DNA of 52,300 nucleotides from Rhodobacterales bacterium 56_14_T64 (lineage in GTDB: Bacteria > Pseudomonadota > Alphaproteobacteria > Rhodobacterales > Rhodobacteraceae), in NCBI GenBank assembly GCA_002162795.1, contig MAAY01000015.1, positions 1-52,300 of the forward strand. Reading direction: 5' to 3'. The notes under the pieces are model-generated. The model had not been told where the DNA came from and made no database searches. It saw only the letters and a list, made by a program, of their open reading frames with translations. Of the stretch, positions 41,258-50,180 are shown piece after piece. Made by a program: the position numbers and the translations under genes. Each line of letters starts with the position of its first letter. Positions within the stretch are counted from its first letter, which is position 1.

Positions 41258-41476
41258 TTAGTTGGAGCCGTAAGCGGCCTCGTGTGCGACGTTTTTCAAC
41301 ATCGAGCGGTTGAGGCCCAGGTCGGCCAGCTCGCGACGTGTTAGTGTCGACAGCTCATCCAACGTTTTGCGATACATGCGGTACTGAGTGAAGCGCGCCC
41401 AGGCGGCCTCGGCCAGAGCGACAGGCGCGCAGAACAGCGAAAATTTTGGGGTGCTGATGTGATCGACTGCAGCCAT
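41258..41476 (-). CDS. DUF1127 small protein (CcaF1-like)
   Basis: A 72-residue protein, MAAVDHISTPKFS and a C-terminal DUF1127 domain: YRKTLDELSTLTRRELADLGLNRSMLKNVA with the usual L-x2-L-x3-L-x-DLGL-R pattern. In Rhodobacter sphaeroides the DUF1127 protein CcaF1 is cotranscribed with CcsR1-4 small RNAs and binds RNA; the same arrangement is seen here, with four CCTCCTCCC hairpins directly downstream. Start ATG 41476 with AAGGA upstream. An upstream extension of 48 codons is not supported. Confidence 0.92.
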   Translation of the reverse strand: MAAVDHISTPKFSLFCAPVALAEAAWARFTQYRMYRKTLDELSTLTRRELADLGLNRSMLKNVAHEAAYGSN

Positions 41477-41532
41477 TGTCTTAGTCCTTGGTGTATTTCG
41501 TTGCGTTGCCAGTGTGGCGTTGCTTGAGGCCA

Positions 41533-41560
41533 AAATAGGAATTTGCTGCGCGTGCACAAT
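41533..41560 (-). promoter_or_regulatory. Possible heat-shock-type promoter of the DUF1127/CcsR unit
   Basis: Reverse strand ATTGTG (41560-41555) and CCTATTT (41539-41533), 15 bases apart, about 57 bases upstream of the ATG. The -10 resembles RpoH-class elements (CCNTATTT-like). The -35 is weak, so this is tentative. Confidence 0.3.
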
Positions 41561-41770
41561 CCCCGACTTGGACATTTCTGCTATGCAGCATTTGCATGGG
41601 TCAGGGGTTGCCATGCCCATCTTGCTACGATTCTAGGAGATTTTTCGAGCGGTGCTGGAAAATTGGGCTGAAAGAGAACAGTTGCCGGGATCAAGCGCGG
41701 TGGCTTGTCTGGGGTTATCGCCAGATGCGGCAACGCCTATATGAATGCAAAGAATGATTAGGAGCTCAAA

Positions 41771-42835
41771 ATGGCTGTGACACAGACAGAGATATACGCG
41801 GCGCTGGAACGGTTGCAGCTGCCCGATGGCGGGACCTTGGTGTCACGCGACATGCTGCGCGCCTTGCGGGTTGACGATGGCAAGGTCAGTTTTGTGATCG
41901 AGGCCCCCAGCCCAGAGATAGCCAAACTGATGGAGCCCTTGCGTCGCGCCGCTGAGGACGTGGTGCGGGACTTGCAGGGGGTGTCGTCGGTTTCGGTTGC
42001 TCTGACCGCGCATGGGCCAGCGGCCCCAGCCCCCAGTCTGAAGATTGGCGGCCATGCCAAGCCTCAGGCCGGACCGATGAAACCAGCCGGCGTGCAGCGC
42101 ATCTTAGCAGTGGGGTCTGGTAAGGGTGGAGTAGGCAAATCTACTGTTGCCTCAAATCTGGCCGTGGCGCTGGCCCGTCAGGGCCGCAAGGTGGGTTTGC
42201 TGGATGCCGATATCTATGGTCCCAGTCAGCCGCGCATGATGGGGGCCTCGGGGCGACCAGCCAGCCCGGACGGCAAGACAATCGAGCCTTTACACGCGCA
42301 TGGCGTCACTTTGATGTCGATCGGCTTTTTGCTGGAAGCGGACAAAGCGGTGATCTGGCGAGGCCCGATGCTGATGGGCGCGCTGCAGCAGATGCTGGGG
42401 CAGGTCAACTGGGGGCAGTTGGATGTGCTGATCGTTGATCTGCCGCCGGGCACCGGAGATGTCCAGTTGACGCTCTGCACCAAGGCCGAACTGTCAGGGG
42501 CTATTGTGGTGTCGACGCCGCAGGACGTGGCGCTGCTGGATGCGCGCAAGGCGATGGATATGTTCAACACCCTAAAAACACCTGTTCTGGGTCTGATCGA
42601 GAATATGTCGTTCTTTACCTGCCCCGATTGTGGTGGCGAGCATCACATCTTTGGTCATGGCGGTGTCGCGCGTGAGGCTGAGGAGCTGGGGCTGCCCTTG
42701 CTGGCGGCCTTGCCGATAGATCTGGAAACCCGTCTGGCTGGCGACAACGGCACGCCTGTTGCGGCGGGCGAGGGGGCAATGGCGCAGGCCTATGCCCGCA
42801 TTGCCGAGGGGCTGGTCAAGGGTGGCATGGCCTGA
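41771..42835 (+). CDS. apbC: Mrp/NBP35-family iron-sulfur cluster carrier ATPase
   Basis: A 354-residue P-loop ATPase that binds and transfers Fe-S clusters. The N-terminal MIP18-like (DUF59) domain (about 1-85) is followed by the deviant Walker A GSGKGGVGKSTVASNLA near 117, switch I LLDADIYGPSQPRMMG near 143, Walker B VLIVDLPPGTGDVQLTL near 220, and the cluster-binding CxxC in SFFTCPDCGGEHHIFG near 280. Domain order and length are canonical. Monocistronic; ends with a clear terminator. Confidence 0.93.
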   Translation: MAVTQTEIYAALERLQLPDGGTLVSRDMLRALRVDDGKVSFVIEAPSPEIAKLMEPLRRAAEDVVRDLQGVSSVSVALTAHGPAAPAPSLKIGGHAKPQAGPMKPAGVQRILAVGSGKGGVGKSTVASNLAVALARQGRKVGLLDADIYGPSQPRMMGASGRPASPDGKTIEPLHAHGVTLMSIGFLLEADKAVIWRGPMLMGALQQMLGQVNWGQLDVLIVDLPPGTGDVQLTLCTKAELSGAIVVSTPQDVALLDARKAMDMFNTLKTPVLGLIENMSFFTCPDCGGEHHIFGHGGVAREAEELGLPLLAALPIDLETRLAGDNGTPVAAGEGAMAQAYARIAEGLVKGGMA

Positions 42836-42874
42836 GCCACTGCCCATTGCCCACATTCAATAGCAGGCAATCTG

Positions 42875-42901
42875 ACCCGCCCCATGTTGGGGTGGTTTTT
42901 T
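42875..42901 (+). terminator. Terminator of the Mrp gene
   Basis: CCCGCCCCA-TGT-TGGGGTGG stem followed by six T, 40 bases after the stop. Confidence 0.85.
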
Positions 42902-42980
42902 GTTTGGCTGGGGTGCGGCGATTTTGTTGAGGCCAGTTAGGGGGTTGGGAATTTGTGGGTCTGCGGCCGTGGTCGTGCCA

Positions 42981-43023
42981 TGGGAAAACATGGGCGGTTT
43001 GGGCCGTTGAGGGAGAATCAGGG
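42981..43023 (+). promoter_or_regulatory. MraZ-box array 1
   Basis: Five GGG triplets at 42982, 42992, 43001, 43011 and 43021, spaced 10, 9, 10, 10 bases (TGGGA, TGGGC, TGGGC, AGGGA, AGGGC). MraZ binds direct TGGGN repeats with 10-base period. It lies about 205 bases before the promoter. Confidence 0.6.
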
Positions 43024-43156
43024 CCGAATTGATAGGATTTCGATGAATTTCCACGAATCAAGAATGATTCGAGCCATTGAAACTCCATTCGCCTGTGGGT
43101 TGCCTGGGGATAACTGCGGAACGTTAAGGGAACGAAAATTGCGAATCGGATTCAAT

Positions 43157-43180
43157 TGGGTCGCTCTGGGAAATTGGGGG
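43157..43180 (+). promoter_or_regulatory. MraZ-box array 2
   Basis: GGG at 43158, 43168 and 43178 with exact 10-base spacing (TGGGTCGCTC, TGGGAAATTG, GGGGA), immediately upstream of the promoter -35. Matches the known three-repeat MraZ operator layout. Confidence 0.68.
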
Positions 43181-43187
43181 ATTTTTT

Positions 43188-43216
43188 TTGAGACCATGCT
43201 TATTGCTGTATATAGT
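43188..43216 (+). promoter_or_regulatory. Promoter of the dcw cluster leader
   Basis: TTGAGA (43188-43193), 17-base spacer, TATAGT (43211-43216). Good sigma70 match; start expected near 43223. Confidence 0.65.
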
Positions 43217-43222
43217 GCTTAA

Positions 43223-43584
43223 TAATGCGGTCTACACTAGTTGTGCCGTTCAATGCCCAATTATTAGCCTTAAAAAATAATTAATTTTAGATCTTGTTAA
43301 GAAATGTGGCGGGTGTTGCCGAAAAAAGTCGTTGCCAGGCCATGAAGTCCCATAGTATCCCCTTTATATCGAATGAGACGAAGAGCACGGGGCGCCAAAA
43401 CGACCCCACAAAAGCAAAAAAAGATGCAGGTAACATACAGGCCTTCGCTTTCATCGAACACAGAGATCCGGCGCGCGAGCGAGCAGACATCCCCCCAGGT
43501 GGCGCGCGCAGTCGGACACTCCCGCATAGCGGGACGAAGAGGGCGAGTTGATCAGTGGCAGCAGATCAACTCGCCGTTTTCCTT
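43223..43584 (+). ncRNA. mraZ leader RNA ending in a strong terminator (UpsM-like)
   Basis: A leader of about 410 bases separates the promoter from mraZ. Within it lies a perfect 12-bp terminator stem GGCGAGTTGATC/GATCAACTCGCC (43542-43575) followed by GTTTTCCTT, 49 bases before the mraZ start. In Rhodobacter sphaeroides the abundant small RNA UpsM is made by partial termination in just this position. Sequence homology to UpsM is not checked, and a second start site further down cannot be excluded (UpsM is about 206 bases). Confidence 0.65.
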
Positions 43585-43633
43585 ACTGGGGCACAAATAA
43601 AGACACGAGGAACGTAGCAGAAGGGACGTTAGC

Positions 43634-44140
43634 TTGGGCCGTAGGTTCAGAGGCGAAAGCCAGCATAAAGTTGATACAAAAGGCAGGGTGTCTATCCCGG
43701 CCTCTTTTCGACGTGTGCTTGAATCTGGCGATGCTAACTGTCAACCCGGCGGCAACCCCGAACTGGTCATCGTTTACGGCGATGACGACCGAAATTTCCT
43801 AGAATGTTATACCATGGAAGCCATCGACGAGGTCGATGCCAAGATTGATGCTTTGCCGCGTGGGTCAAACCCGCGAAAGGCCCTGCAGCGGTTGTTCCAC
43901 GGACGTTCCTTTCCAACCACAGTTGATGAGACTGGCCGCCTGGTGCTGCCGGCCAAGCTGCGCAACAAGATTGGCCTCAAGAGTGAGGCCTTCTTTATTG
44001 CCGCCGGTGATACCTTTCAGATCTGGAAGCCGGAAATCTATGAACAAGATGAAATGGCAAAGACCGACGAGTGGCTGGAAGAGCTGCCCGAAGGCTATGA
44101 CATAATGCAGTTCCTTGACGGAACCGGAGAGACTGATTGA
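43634..44140 (+). CDS. mraZ: Transcriptional regulator MraZ
   Basis: DNA-binding regulator of the dcw cluster, 168 residues, two SpoVT-AbrB-type repeats: [29 protein letters not shown] (about 2-30) and [22 protein letters not shown] (about 93-115). Start is TTG at 43634, giving the usual MGRRFRGES beginning, with AAGGGA upstream. It probably represses its own promoter through the 10-base GGG arrays upstream. The stop overlaps the rsmH start by one base (TGATG). Confidence 0.95.
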   Translation: MGRRFRGESQHKVDTKGRVSIPASFRRVLESGDANCQPGGNPELVIVYGDDDRNFLECYTMEAIDEVDAKIDALPRGSNPRKALQRLFHGRSFPTTVDETGRLVLPAKLRNKIGLKSEAFFIAAGDTFQIWKPEIYEQDEMAKTDEWLEELPEGYDIMQFLDGTGETD

Positions 44141-45132
44141 TGACTACGGACCAGAATTCCGGTTCCGCCCCCCACATCCCCGTCTTGCTACGCCCTCTGC
44201 TAAAGGCCGTTGCGCCGGTTTCAGGGCGTTGGCTGGATGGCACCTTTGGCGCTGGCGGCTATACACGTGGACTGCTCGAGGCTGGTGCCTCGCAGGTGAT
44301 TGGCGTGGATCGCGATCCATTAGCGTTCGAGTTGGCTGAGAGCTGGGCTGGCGAATATGGCGACCGGCTGGTGATGCAGCAGGGCGTGTTTTCGCGCATG
44401 GACGAATATGCCAGCGATTTGGACGGAGTTGTGTTAGACTTAGGCGTGTCGTCGATGCAGCTGGATTTGGCCGAGCGTGGGTTCTCGTTCATGAAGGATG
44501 GCCCGCTGGACATGCGGATGTCTCAGGACGGGCCCTCGGCGGCGGATCTTGTAGCTGAGTTATCCGAGGTTGAATTGGCGGATATTCTGTTTCATTTCGG
44601 CGAAGAGCGCGCCAGTCGTCGCATTGCCAAGGCGATCGTCAAGGCACGTGTGCTGGAACCGATCACCACTACATTGCAGCTGACCAAAATTGTCGAGGGA
44701 TGTCTGCCACGGCCCAAGCCGGGCAGATCACACCCTGCCACCCGCAGCTTCCAAGGCCTGCGTATTGCCGTGAATGCCGAGTACGAAGAGTTATTTCAGG
44801 GTTTGCTGGCAGCTGAACGGGCGCTCAAGCCCGGTGGGCTGCTGGCGGTTGTTACCTTTCATTCCATCGAAGACCGTATGGTCAAACGTTTCTTTCAGCA
44901 CCGCGCGGGTAAGACCGGGCGCGCCAATCGATTTGCTCCAGAGATTGAGGAAATTCCATCACAGTTCACATTGATCACCCGCAAGGCCGAAGGGCCGGAT
45001 GACCAGGAACTGGCGGAAAACCCACGGTCGCGGTCTGCGCGGTTGCGGGTTGGGCGGCGTAGCGAGGCACCAGCCACGCCGATTGAAGCTCGTGAGATTG
45101 GTATGCCGCAACTGAAAGAGGCACGTCGATGA
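44140..45132 (+). CDS. rsmH: 16S rRNA (cytosine(1402)-N(4))-methyltransferase RsmH
   Basis: SAM-dependent methylation of C1402 in 16S rRNA. The 330 residues have [13 protein letters not shown] near 11, the SAM motif [15 protein letters not shown] near 32, [14 protein letters not shown] near 98, and [19 protein letters not shown] near 205 plus [10 protein letters not shown] near 240. ATG 44140 overlaps the mraZ stop; a TTG one codon earlier is in frame. Second gene of the dcw cluster, overlapping ftsL by 4 bases. Confidence 0.95.
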   Translation: MTTDQNSGSAPHIPVLLRPLLKAVAPVSGRWLDGTFGAGGYTRGLLEAGASQVIGVDRDPLAFELAESWAGEYGDRLVMQQGVFSRMDEYASDLDGVVLDLGVSSMQLDLAERGFSFMKDGPLDMRMSQDGPSAADLVAELSEVELADILFHFGEERASRRIAKAIVKARVLEPITTTLQLTKIVEGCLPRPKPGRSHPATRSFQGLRIAVNAEYEELFQGLLAAERALKPGGLLAVVTFHSIEDRMVKRFFQHRAGKTGRANRFAPEIEEIPSQFTLITRKAEGPDDQELAENPRSRSARLRVGRRSEAPATPIEAREIGMPQLKEARR

Positions 45133-45485
45133 AAACTCTGGCTTATCTCTTATCCGCGTTGGCGGTGTTTGGTCTGGCTTTCTGGGCCTACCGCGAAAAC
45201 TATACCACGCAACAAGTGTTGAAAGAGACCCGCAGCCTGCAACGCCAAATTGGCTCTGCGCAGGTGCGGCTGGGGGTTCTGCGGGCCGAATGGGCTTACC
45301 TGAACCGTCCTGACCGTCTACGTGAGTTGGCCGAGCTGAACTTTGACAGTCTCGGCCTTTTGCCTCTTCGCCCCAACCAGTTTGGCCGGGTGGACGAGGT
45401 CGCCTATCCGCAGGTGCCATTGTTGCCCATTACCAACGGTGTTGATGTCTCGACAATGGCGGCGGTCGAGGGGCTGAACCAATGA
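45129..45485 (+). CDS. ftsL: Cell division protein FtsL
   Basis: A 118-residue bitopic membrane protein: one membrane segment at residues 4-20 ([17 protein letters not shown]) followed by a coiled coil (about 28-65, [29 protein letters not shown]) and a short periplasmic tail. The conserved [16 protein letters not shown] is typical of alphaproteobacterial FtsL. It links FtsB/FtsQ to FtsWI in the divisome. Identified by position between rsmH and ftsI and by this layout. Confidence 0.88.
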   Translation: MKTLAYLLSALAVFGLAFWAYRENYTTQQVLKETRSLQRQIGSAQVRLGVLRAEWAYLNRPDRLRELAELNFDSLGLLPLRPNQFGRVDEVAYPQVPLLPITNGVDVSTMAAVEGLNQ

Positions 45486-47263
45486 CCCGTACACCGCTGC
45501 GTCCATTGGCCCGTATTCTGGCCGCCCGTGCCAAAGGCGAAAATCCCGACGCCATCGAAAAAGAGAACCTGCGCCAGCGCCACGCTGAAATACAGGGCCA
45601 GTCACGGCAACGCTCCGAAGGTCGCTTGCTGGTGTTAGGCGTGTTTTTCGTCTGCGCCTATGCGCTGATTGGCACCCGTATGGGGATGATGGCGACGACG
45701 GATCCAACCGAACCAGTTGCCAGTGCTTCAGGCAGCGCCATCGCTGCACAGCGCGCCGACATTGTCGACCGCGAAGGCCGCATTCTGGCGACCAATTTTG
45801 AAACTCACTCGCTGTATGCGCATCCTCAACAATTGATCGACGCGGTGGCCTCGGCGACGGCGCTGGTCAAGATCTTCCCGGATCTCGATCACGAACGGTT
45901 GCTGCTGGATTTTACCGGCAAACGCAAGTTTGTCTGGATCAAGAAAAAGATCAGCCCCGAACAAAAACAGGCCGTGCATGATATCGGCGATCCCGGTCTG
46001 CTGTTTGGGCCGCGTGAAATGCGGCTCTATCCCAATGGCAGTCTGGCCGCCCATGTGCTGGGTGGCGCAAGCTTTGGCAAAGAAGATGTCGATGCCGCCG
46101 AAGTGATCGGTGTTGCCGGCGTCGAGCGTCAGTTCGACAGTTACCTGCGTGATCCGGCCAATGGCGCTGATCCGTTGCAATTATCGCTGGACCTGACCAT
46201 TCAAGCCGCCGCCGAGCGGGTGCTTTACGGTGGCATGCGGTTAATGAACGCCAAGGGCGCGACGTCGATCCTGATGGATGTGCACACCGGCGAGGTAATC
46301 TCGGTGGTGTCTTTGCCCGACTTTGACCCAAACGAGCGGCCACGCCCGCCTGTTTCGGGTGATGCGTCTGACAGCCCGCTGTTCAATCGGGCGGTGCAGG
46401 GGGTCTATGAGCTGGGCTCGACATTCAAGATTTTTGCCGCCGCTCAGGCGATAGATCTGGGGCTAGTCAATCCCAATACTATGGTTGATATTCGTGGCCC
46501 ACTGCGCTGGGGTCGCTTCTCGATCCGCGATTTTCACAACTACGGCAACAGCTTGTCGGTCGAACGCATCATCGTGAAGTCGTCGAACATCGGCACCGCG
46601 CGACTGGCACAACAGATCGGTGCCGAGCGTCAGCGCGATTTTCTATCGCGGCTTGGCATGTTGGAGCCAACCCCGTTTGAGATTTCCGAGGCCGCAGGTG
46701 GTCGCCCCTTGCTGCCGCCAAACTGGTCCGAACTTTCGGCAATGACGATTTCCTATGGCCACGGCTTGTCGGCCAGCCCGATGCATTTGGCAGCAGGTTA
46801 TGCCACAATTGCCAACGGTGGAAACTATATCAGTCCGACTATTCTAAAGCAAAACGGACCACAACTCGGCCCACGGGTGATGTCCGCCGAGGCCGCCGCT
46901 GCTGCACGCGAGATGTTGCGGCTGGTAGTGACCGAAGGGACTGCCAGCTTTGGCGAAGTCCCCGGCTATCAGGTGGGCGGCAAGACCGGCACTGCCGATA
47001 AGCCAAAGCCGACTGGCGGTTATTACGACAACAAGGTGATCGCCACCTTTGCCTCGATGTTCCCGGCGCATGATCCGAAATACGTGCTGGTGGTGACGCT
47101 GGATGAACCCTCGATCATTGCCTACGGAGAAGAGCGCCGGACCGCTGGTTGGACCGCTGTTCCTGTCGCGGCTGAAATGATCGGCCGGATCGCGCCATTG
47201 TTGGGGCTGCGTCCGCAAGTTGAACCTGTGCCGCTAACTGGTATAACCCTTACCTCTAACTGA
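45482..47263 (+). CDS. ftsI: Peptidoglycan transpeptidase FtsI (penicillin-binding protein 3)
   Basis: Septal transpeptidase, 593 residues. Short cytoplasmic tail, membrane segment near 55-72 (LLVLGVFFVCAYALIGTRM), PBP dimer (pedestal) domain about 90-235, transpeptidase domain about 260-570. Active-site motifs: SxxK in YELGSTFKIF near 315, SxN in VKSSNIGTARL near 367, and KTG in VGGKTGTADKP near 500. All are intact. Overlaps ftsL by 4 bases and is 14 bases from murE. Confidence 0.95.
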   Translation: MTRTPLRPLARILAARAKGENPDAIEKENLRQRHAEIQGQSRQRSEGRLLVLGVFFVCAYALIGTRMGMMATTDPTEPVASASGSAIAAQRADIVDREGRILATNFETHSLYAHPQQLIDAVASATALVKIFPDLDHERLLLDFTGKRKFVWIKKKISPEQKQAVHDIGDPGLLFGPREMRLYPNGSLAAHVLGGASFGKEDVDAAEVIGVAGVERQFDSYLRDPANGADPLQLSLDLTIQAAAERVLYGGMRLMNAKGATSILMDVHTGEVISVVSLPDFDPNERPRPPVSGDASDSPLFNRAVQGVYELGSTFKIFAAAQAIDLGLVNPNTMVDIRGPLRWGRFSIRDFHNYGNSLSVERIIVKSSNIGTARLAQQIGAERQRDFLSRLGMLEPTPFEISEAAGGRPLLPPNWSELSAMTISYGHGLSASPMHLAAGYATIANGGNYISPTILKQNGPQLGPRVMSAEAAAAAREMLRLVVTEGTASFGEVPGYQVGGKTGTADKPKPTGGYYDNKVIATFASMFPAHDPKYVLVVTLDEPSIIAYGEERRTAGWTAVPVAAEMIGRIAPLLGLRPQVEPVPLTGITLTSN

Positions 47264-47277
47264 TAGGTGAGGTCGTT

Positions 47278-48762
47278 ATGAACAACACTTCCGGGAAAAC
47301 CCTCGGCCGGTTGGGCCTGACTGCACGCGGTGCTGCGAATCCCATAATCAAAGGCGTGACATCAGACAGTCGTGCGGTGCGCGACGGCTTTCTGTTTGCC
47401 GCATTGCCGGGGACTGCGGTGCATGGCGCCAAGTTTATCGCGGTTGCATTGGATCAAGGGGCTGCGGCCATTCTGACCGATGCCGAAGGGGCCAAACTGG
47501 CAGCCGAGTCTTTGGACGCAGGCCATGCCGCATTGGTGGTGACCGAAGACCCCCGTCAGGCGTTGGCCTATGCCGCTGCCCTGTGGTTCGGCGCACAGCC
47601 GCAAACCGCCGTGGCGATCACCGGCACCAATGGCAAGACATCCGTGGCAACTTTTGTGCGTCAGATCTGGGAAGAGCTGGGTCATCCGGCTGTGAACCTT
47701 GGCACCACCGGGGTTGAAGGCGCCTGGAGCTACCCTCTGGCCCATACCACACCGGACCCGATCACCCTACACAAAGCGCTTGCCAAGGCAGTTGAGAACG
47801 GCGTGACCCATGTGGCGATGGAGGCCTCCAGCCATGGGTTGGACCAGCGCCGTATGGACGGTGTGCGTCTTGCGGCGGCTGGGTTCACCAACTTCAGCCA
47901 GGACCATTTGGACTATCACCACACATTCGAGGCGTATTTTGCCGCCAAGGCTGGGTTGTTTCGCCGTGTCCTGCCGGACGAGGGCGTCGCGGTGATCAAC
48001 ATCGACGATGAGCGCGGTGCCGAGATGCGCGCCATCGCTGGTGCGCGCGGCCAAGAGGTGATCACGGTTGGTCGTGGCATGGGCGACCTGTCTCTGTTGG
48101 GTCAACGCTTTGATGCCTCAGGGCAAGACATGCGGTTTAGCTGGCATGACAAGCCGTTCCTGACCCGGTTGAACTTGATTGGTGGCTTTCAAGCCGAGAA
48201 CATCCTGCTGGCCTGTGGCCTGGTGATCGCTTCGGGCGAACAACCCGAACGGGTGTTTGAAACCCTGCCGCATCTGAAAACCGTGCGTGGTCGGATGCAA
48301 CTTGCGGCCACACGCGACAATGGTTCGGCCGTGTTTGTGGACTTTGCCCATACCCCCGACGCCATTGCCACAGCGATCAAAGCGCTGCGCCCGCATGTGC
48401 TGGGCCGGTTGATTGCCATTGTGGGCGCTGGCGGTGACCGTGATGTCGGCAAGCGCCCCTTGATGGGGCAAGCGGCAGCGGAAAACGCCGATATGGTGAT
48501 TGTCACCGACGACAATCCGCGCAGTGAAGATCCAGCGATAATCCGTGCGGCTGTCAAAGGTGGCGCGCCCGAGGCAAGTGAGGTCGGCGACCGTGCCGAG
48601 GCAATCCTACGTGGCGTAGACGCACTGAGGCCGGGCGATGCGCTGCTGGTCTGTGGCAAGGGCCACGAAAGTGGCCAGATCGTCGGCGATGACATCCTGC
48701 CCTTCGACGATGTCGAGCAAGCCAGCATGGCCGTCGCGGCACTGGACGGAGGGCTGGTATGA
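47278..48762 (+). CDS. murE: UDP-MurNAc-tripeptide synthetase MurE (meso-diaminopimelate-adding)
   Basis: Adds meso-diaminopimelate to UDP-MurNAc-L-Ala-D-Glu. The 494 residues are normal: N-terminal TSDSRAVRDGFLFAALPG near 25, P-loop AITGTNGKTSVATFVRQ near 114, central ASSHGLDQRRMDGV near 180, and C-terminal VIVTDDNPRSEDPAIIRA near 405. The DNPR motif is the marker for diaminopimelate instead of lysine specificity. Overlaps murF by 4 bases. Confidence 0.96.
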   Translation: MNNTSGKTLGRLGLTARGAANPIIKGVTSDSRAVRDGFLFAALPGTAVHGAKFIAVALDQGAAAILTDAEGAKLAAESLDAGHAALVVTEDPRQALAYAAALWFGAQPQTAVAITGTNGKTSVATFVRQIWEELGHPAVNLGTTGVEGAWSYPLAHTTPDPITLHKALAKAVENGVTHVAMEASSHGLDQRRMDGVRLAAAGFTNFSQDHLDYHHTFEAYFAAKAGLFRRVLPDEGVAVINIDDERGAEMRAIAGARGQEVITVGRGMGDLSLLGQRFDASGQDMRFSWHDKPFLTRLNLIGGFQAENILLACGLVIASGEQPERVFETLPHLKTVRGRMQLAATRDNGSAVFVDFAHTPDAIATAIKALRPHVLGRLIAIVGAGGDRDVGKRPLMGQAAAENADMVIVTDDNPRSEDPAIIRAAVKGGAPEASEVGDRAEAILRGVDALRPGDALLVCGKGHESGQIVGDDILPFDDVEQASMAVAALDGGLV

Positions 48763-50162
48763 GCCTTTGGACGATGGACGAGGCGGTTGCCGCAACAGGC
48801 GGGCGGGCGCAGGGTGACTGGAGCGTGGACGGGATCTCGATTGATACCCGCACTTTGCAGTCCGGCGATCTGTTCGTAGCCCTAAAAGCCGCCCGTGATG
48901 GGCACGACTTTGTGGCGCTGGCTTTGGCCAGTGGGGCAGGGGCGGCGCTGGTTTCTCATGCCCCCGAGGGACTAGACGCTGATGCGCCGTTGCTTATTGT
49001 TGATGACGTTTTGGCGGGGCTGGTTGCGCTTGGCCGTGCGGCCCGCGCGCGCTGTGATGCCCGTGTGGTGGCTGTAACCGGATCGGTTGGCAAAACCTCG
49101 ACCAAAGAAATGCTGGCGCGAATGCTGTCCGATCAGGGACGCATCCATGCCGCGGTGGACAGTTACAACAATCACTGGGGCGTGCCGCTGACGCTGGCCC
49201 GTATGCCGCGCGATGCCGAATACGCCGTGATCGAGATCGGCATGAACCACCCCGGCGAGATTGCGCCATTGGCCGTACAAGCCCGCCCGCATGTGGCGAT
49301 GATCACCAACGTCGCCGCCGTGCACCTTGAGGCATTTAACGACGTGACTGGTATCGCCCGTGAAAAGGCTGCAGTGCTTCAGGGACTTGAACCCGGCGGA
49401 GTAGCAGTACTGAATGGCGATATCGCCGAGGCCGACGTGTTGCGCGATGCGGCAACAAAATTGGGTGTCGAAACCCTTTGGTTCGGGGTCAAAGCCAAAC
49501 AGTTTAGTCTCCTCTCCGCTGAGATTCAGGGCGAGGAAACTCTGGCCCATGCCTCAGCCTTGGGCCAAGAAATAGAAATGCACATCCAGTCTCTCGGAGC
49601 GCATTTTGCGATGAATGCGCTGGGGGCCTTAGCCTGTATCACAGCTCTTGGTGCCGATCTGGACAAGGCGCTGCGCAGCTTGGCGCTCTGGTCGCCGGTC
49701 AAAGGTCGCGGTGCCCGTGAAGAAATCCATTTAGGCAGCGGCAAAATCCTGTTGTTGGACGACAGCTATAACGCCAATCCGACTTCAATAGCCGCAGCGC
49801 TAGAGGTCTTGGCAGCAACGCCGGGAACTGGTCGCAAGATCGCCTATCTGGGCGACATGAAAGAACTCGGTCCAAACGAAGTCCCCCTGCACACAGACTT
49901 GGCACTGCTGCCAGCCGTCCATTCCATCGACCAAATCCATTGCATTGGACCGCTAATACGCCATCTGCACGCGGCCTTGCCCGATGCCAAACGCGGCGCG
50001 TGGTATCAGACCAGCGCCGAAGTTTTGCCGGATCTGGCCAAACAGATTGAAACGGGCGATATCGTGCTGGCCAAAGGCTCACTGAGCATGGCTTTGGCCA
50101 AGATTGTTGACGGCATCCGCAATTTGGGCCATGGCGGCCCTACCTCTGACATTTCAAAATAG
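48759..50162 (+). CDS. murF: UDP-MurNAc-pentapeptide synthetase MurF
   Basis: Adds D-Ala-D-Ala to complete the UDP-MurNAc-pentapeptide. The 467 residues have SIDTRTLQSGDLFVALKAARDGHDF near 28, P-loop VVAVTGSVGKTSTKEMLARML near 103, the VIEIGMNHPGEIAPLA strand near 155, and LLLDDSYNANPTSIAAALEVL near 330. All Mur-ligase motifs are intact. Follows murE with overlap and precedes mraY by 18 bases. Confidence 0.95.
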   Translation: MSLWTMDEAVAATGGRAQGDWSVDGISIDTRTLQSGDLFVALKAARDGHDFVALALASGAGAALVSHAPEGLDADAPLLIVDDVLAGLVALGRAARARCDARVVAVTGSVGKTSTKEMLARMLSDQGRIHAAVDSYNNHWGVPLTLARMPRDAEYAVIEIGMNHPGEIAPLAVQARPHVAMITNVAAVHLEAFNDVTGIAREKAAVLQGLEPGGVAVLNGDIAEADVLRDAATKLGVETLWFGVKAKQFSLLSAEIQGEETLAHASALGQEIEMHIQSLGAHFAMNALGALACITALGADLDKALRSLALWSPVKGRGAREEIHLGSGKILLLDDSYNANPTSIAAALEVLAATPGTGRKIAYLGDMKELGPNEVPLHTDLALLPAVHSIDQIHCIGPLIRHLHAALPDAKRGAWYQTSAEVLPDLAKQIETGDIVLAKGSLSMALAKIVDGIRNLGHGGPTSDISK

Positions 50163-50180
50163 CGAACAGGACCCCCTCAC

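Noticed and set aside
43217-43633. RNase P RNA gene upstream of mraZ
   Set aside because: The conserved GAGGAAAGTCC and ACAGAAA elements are absent on both strands; a leader RNA with terminator fits better.
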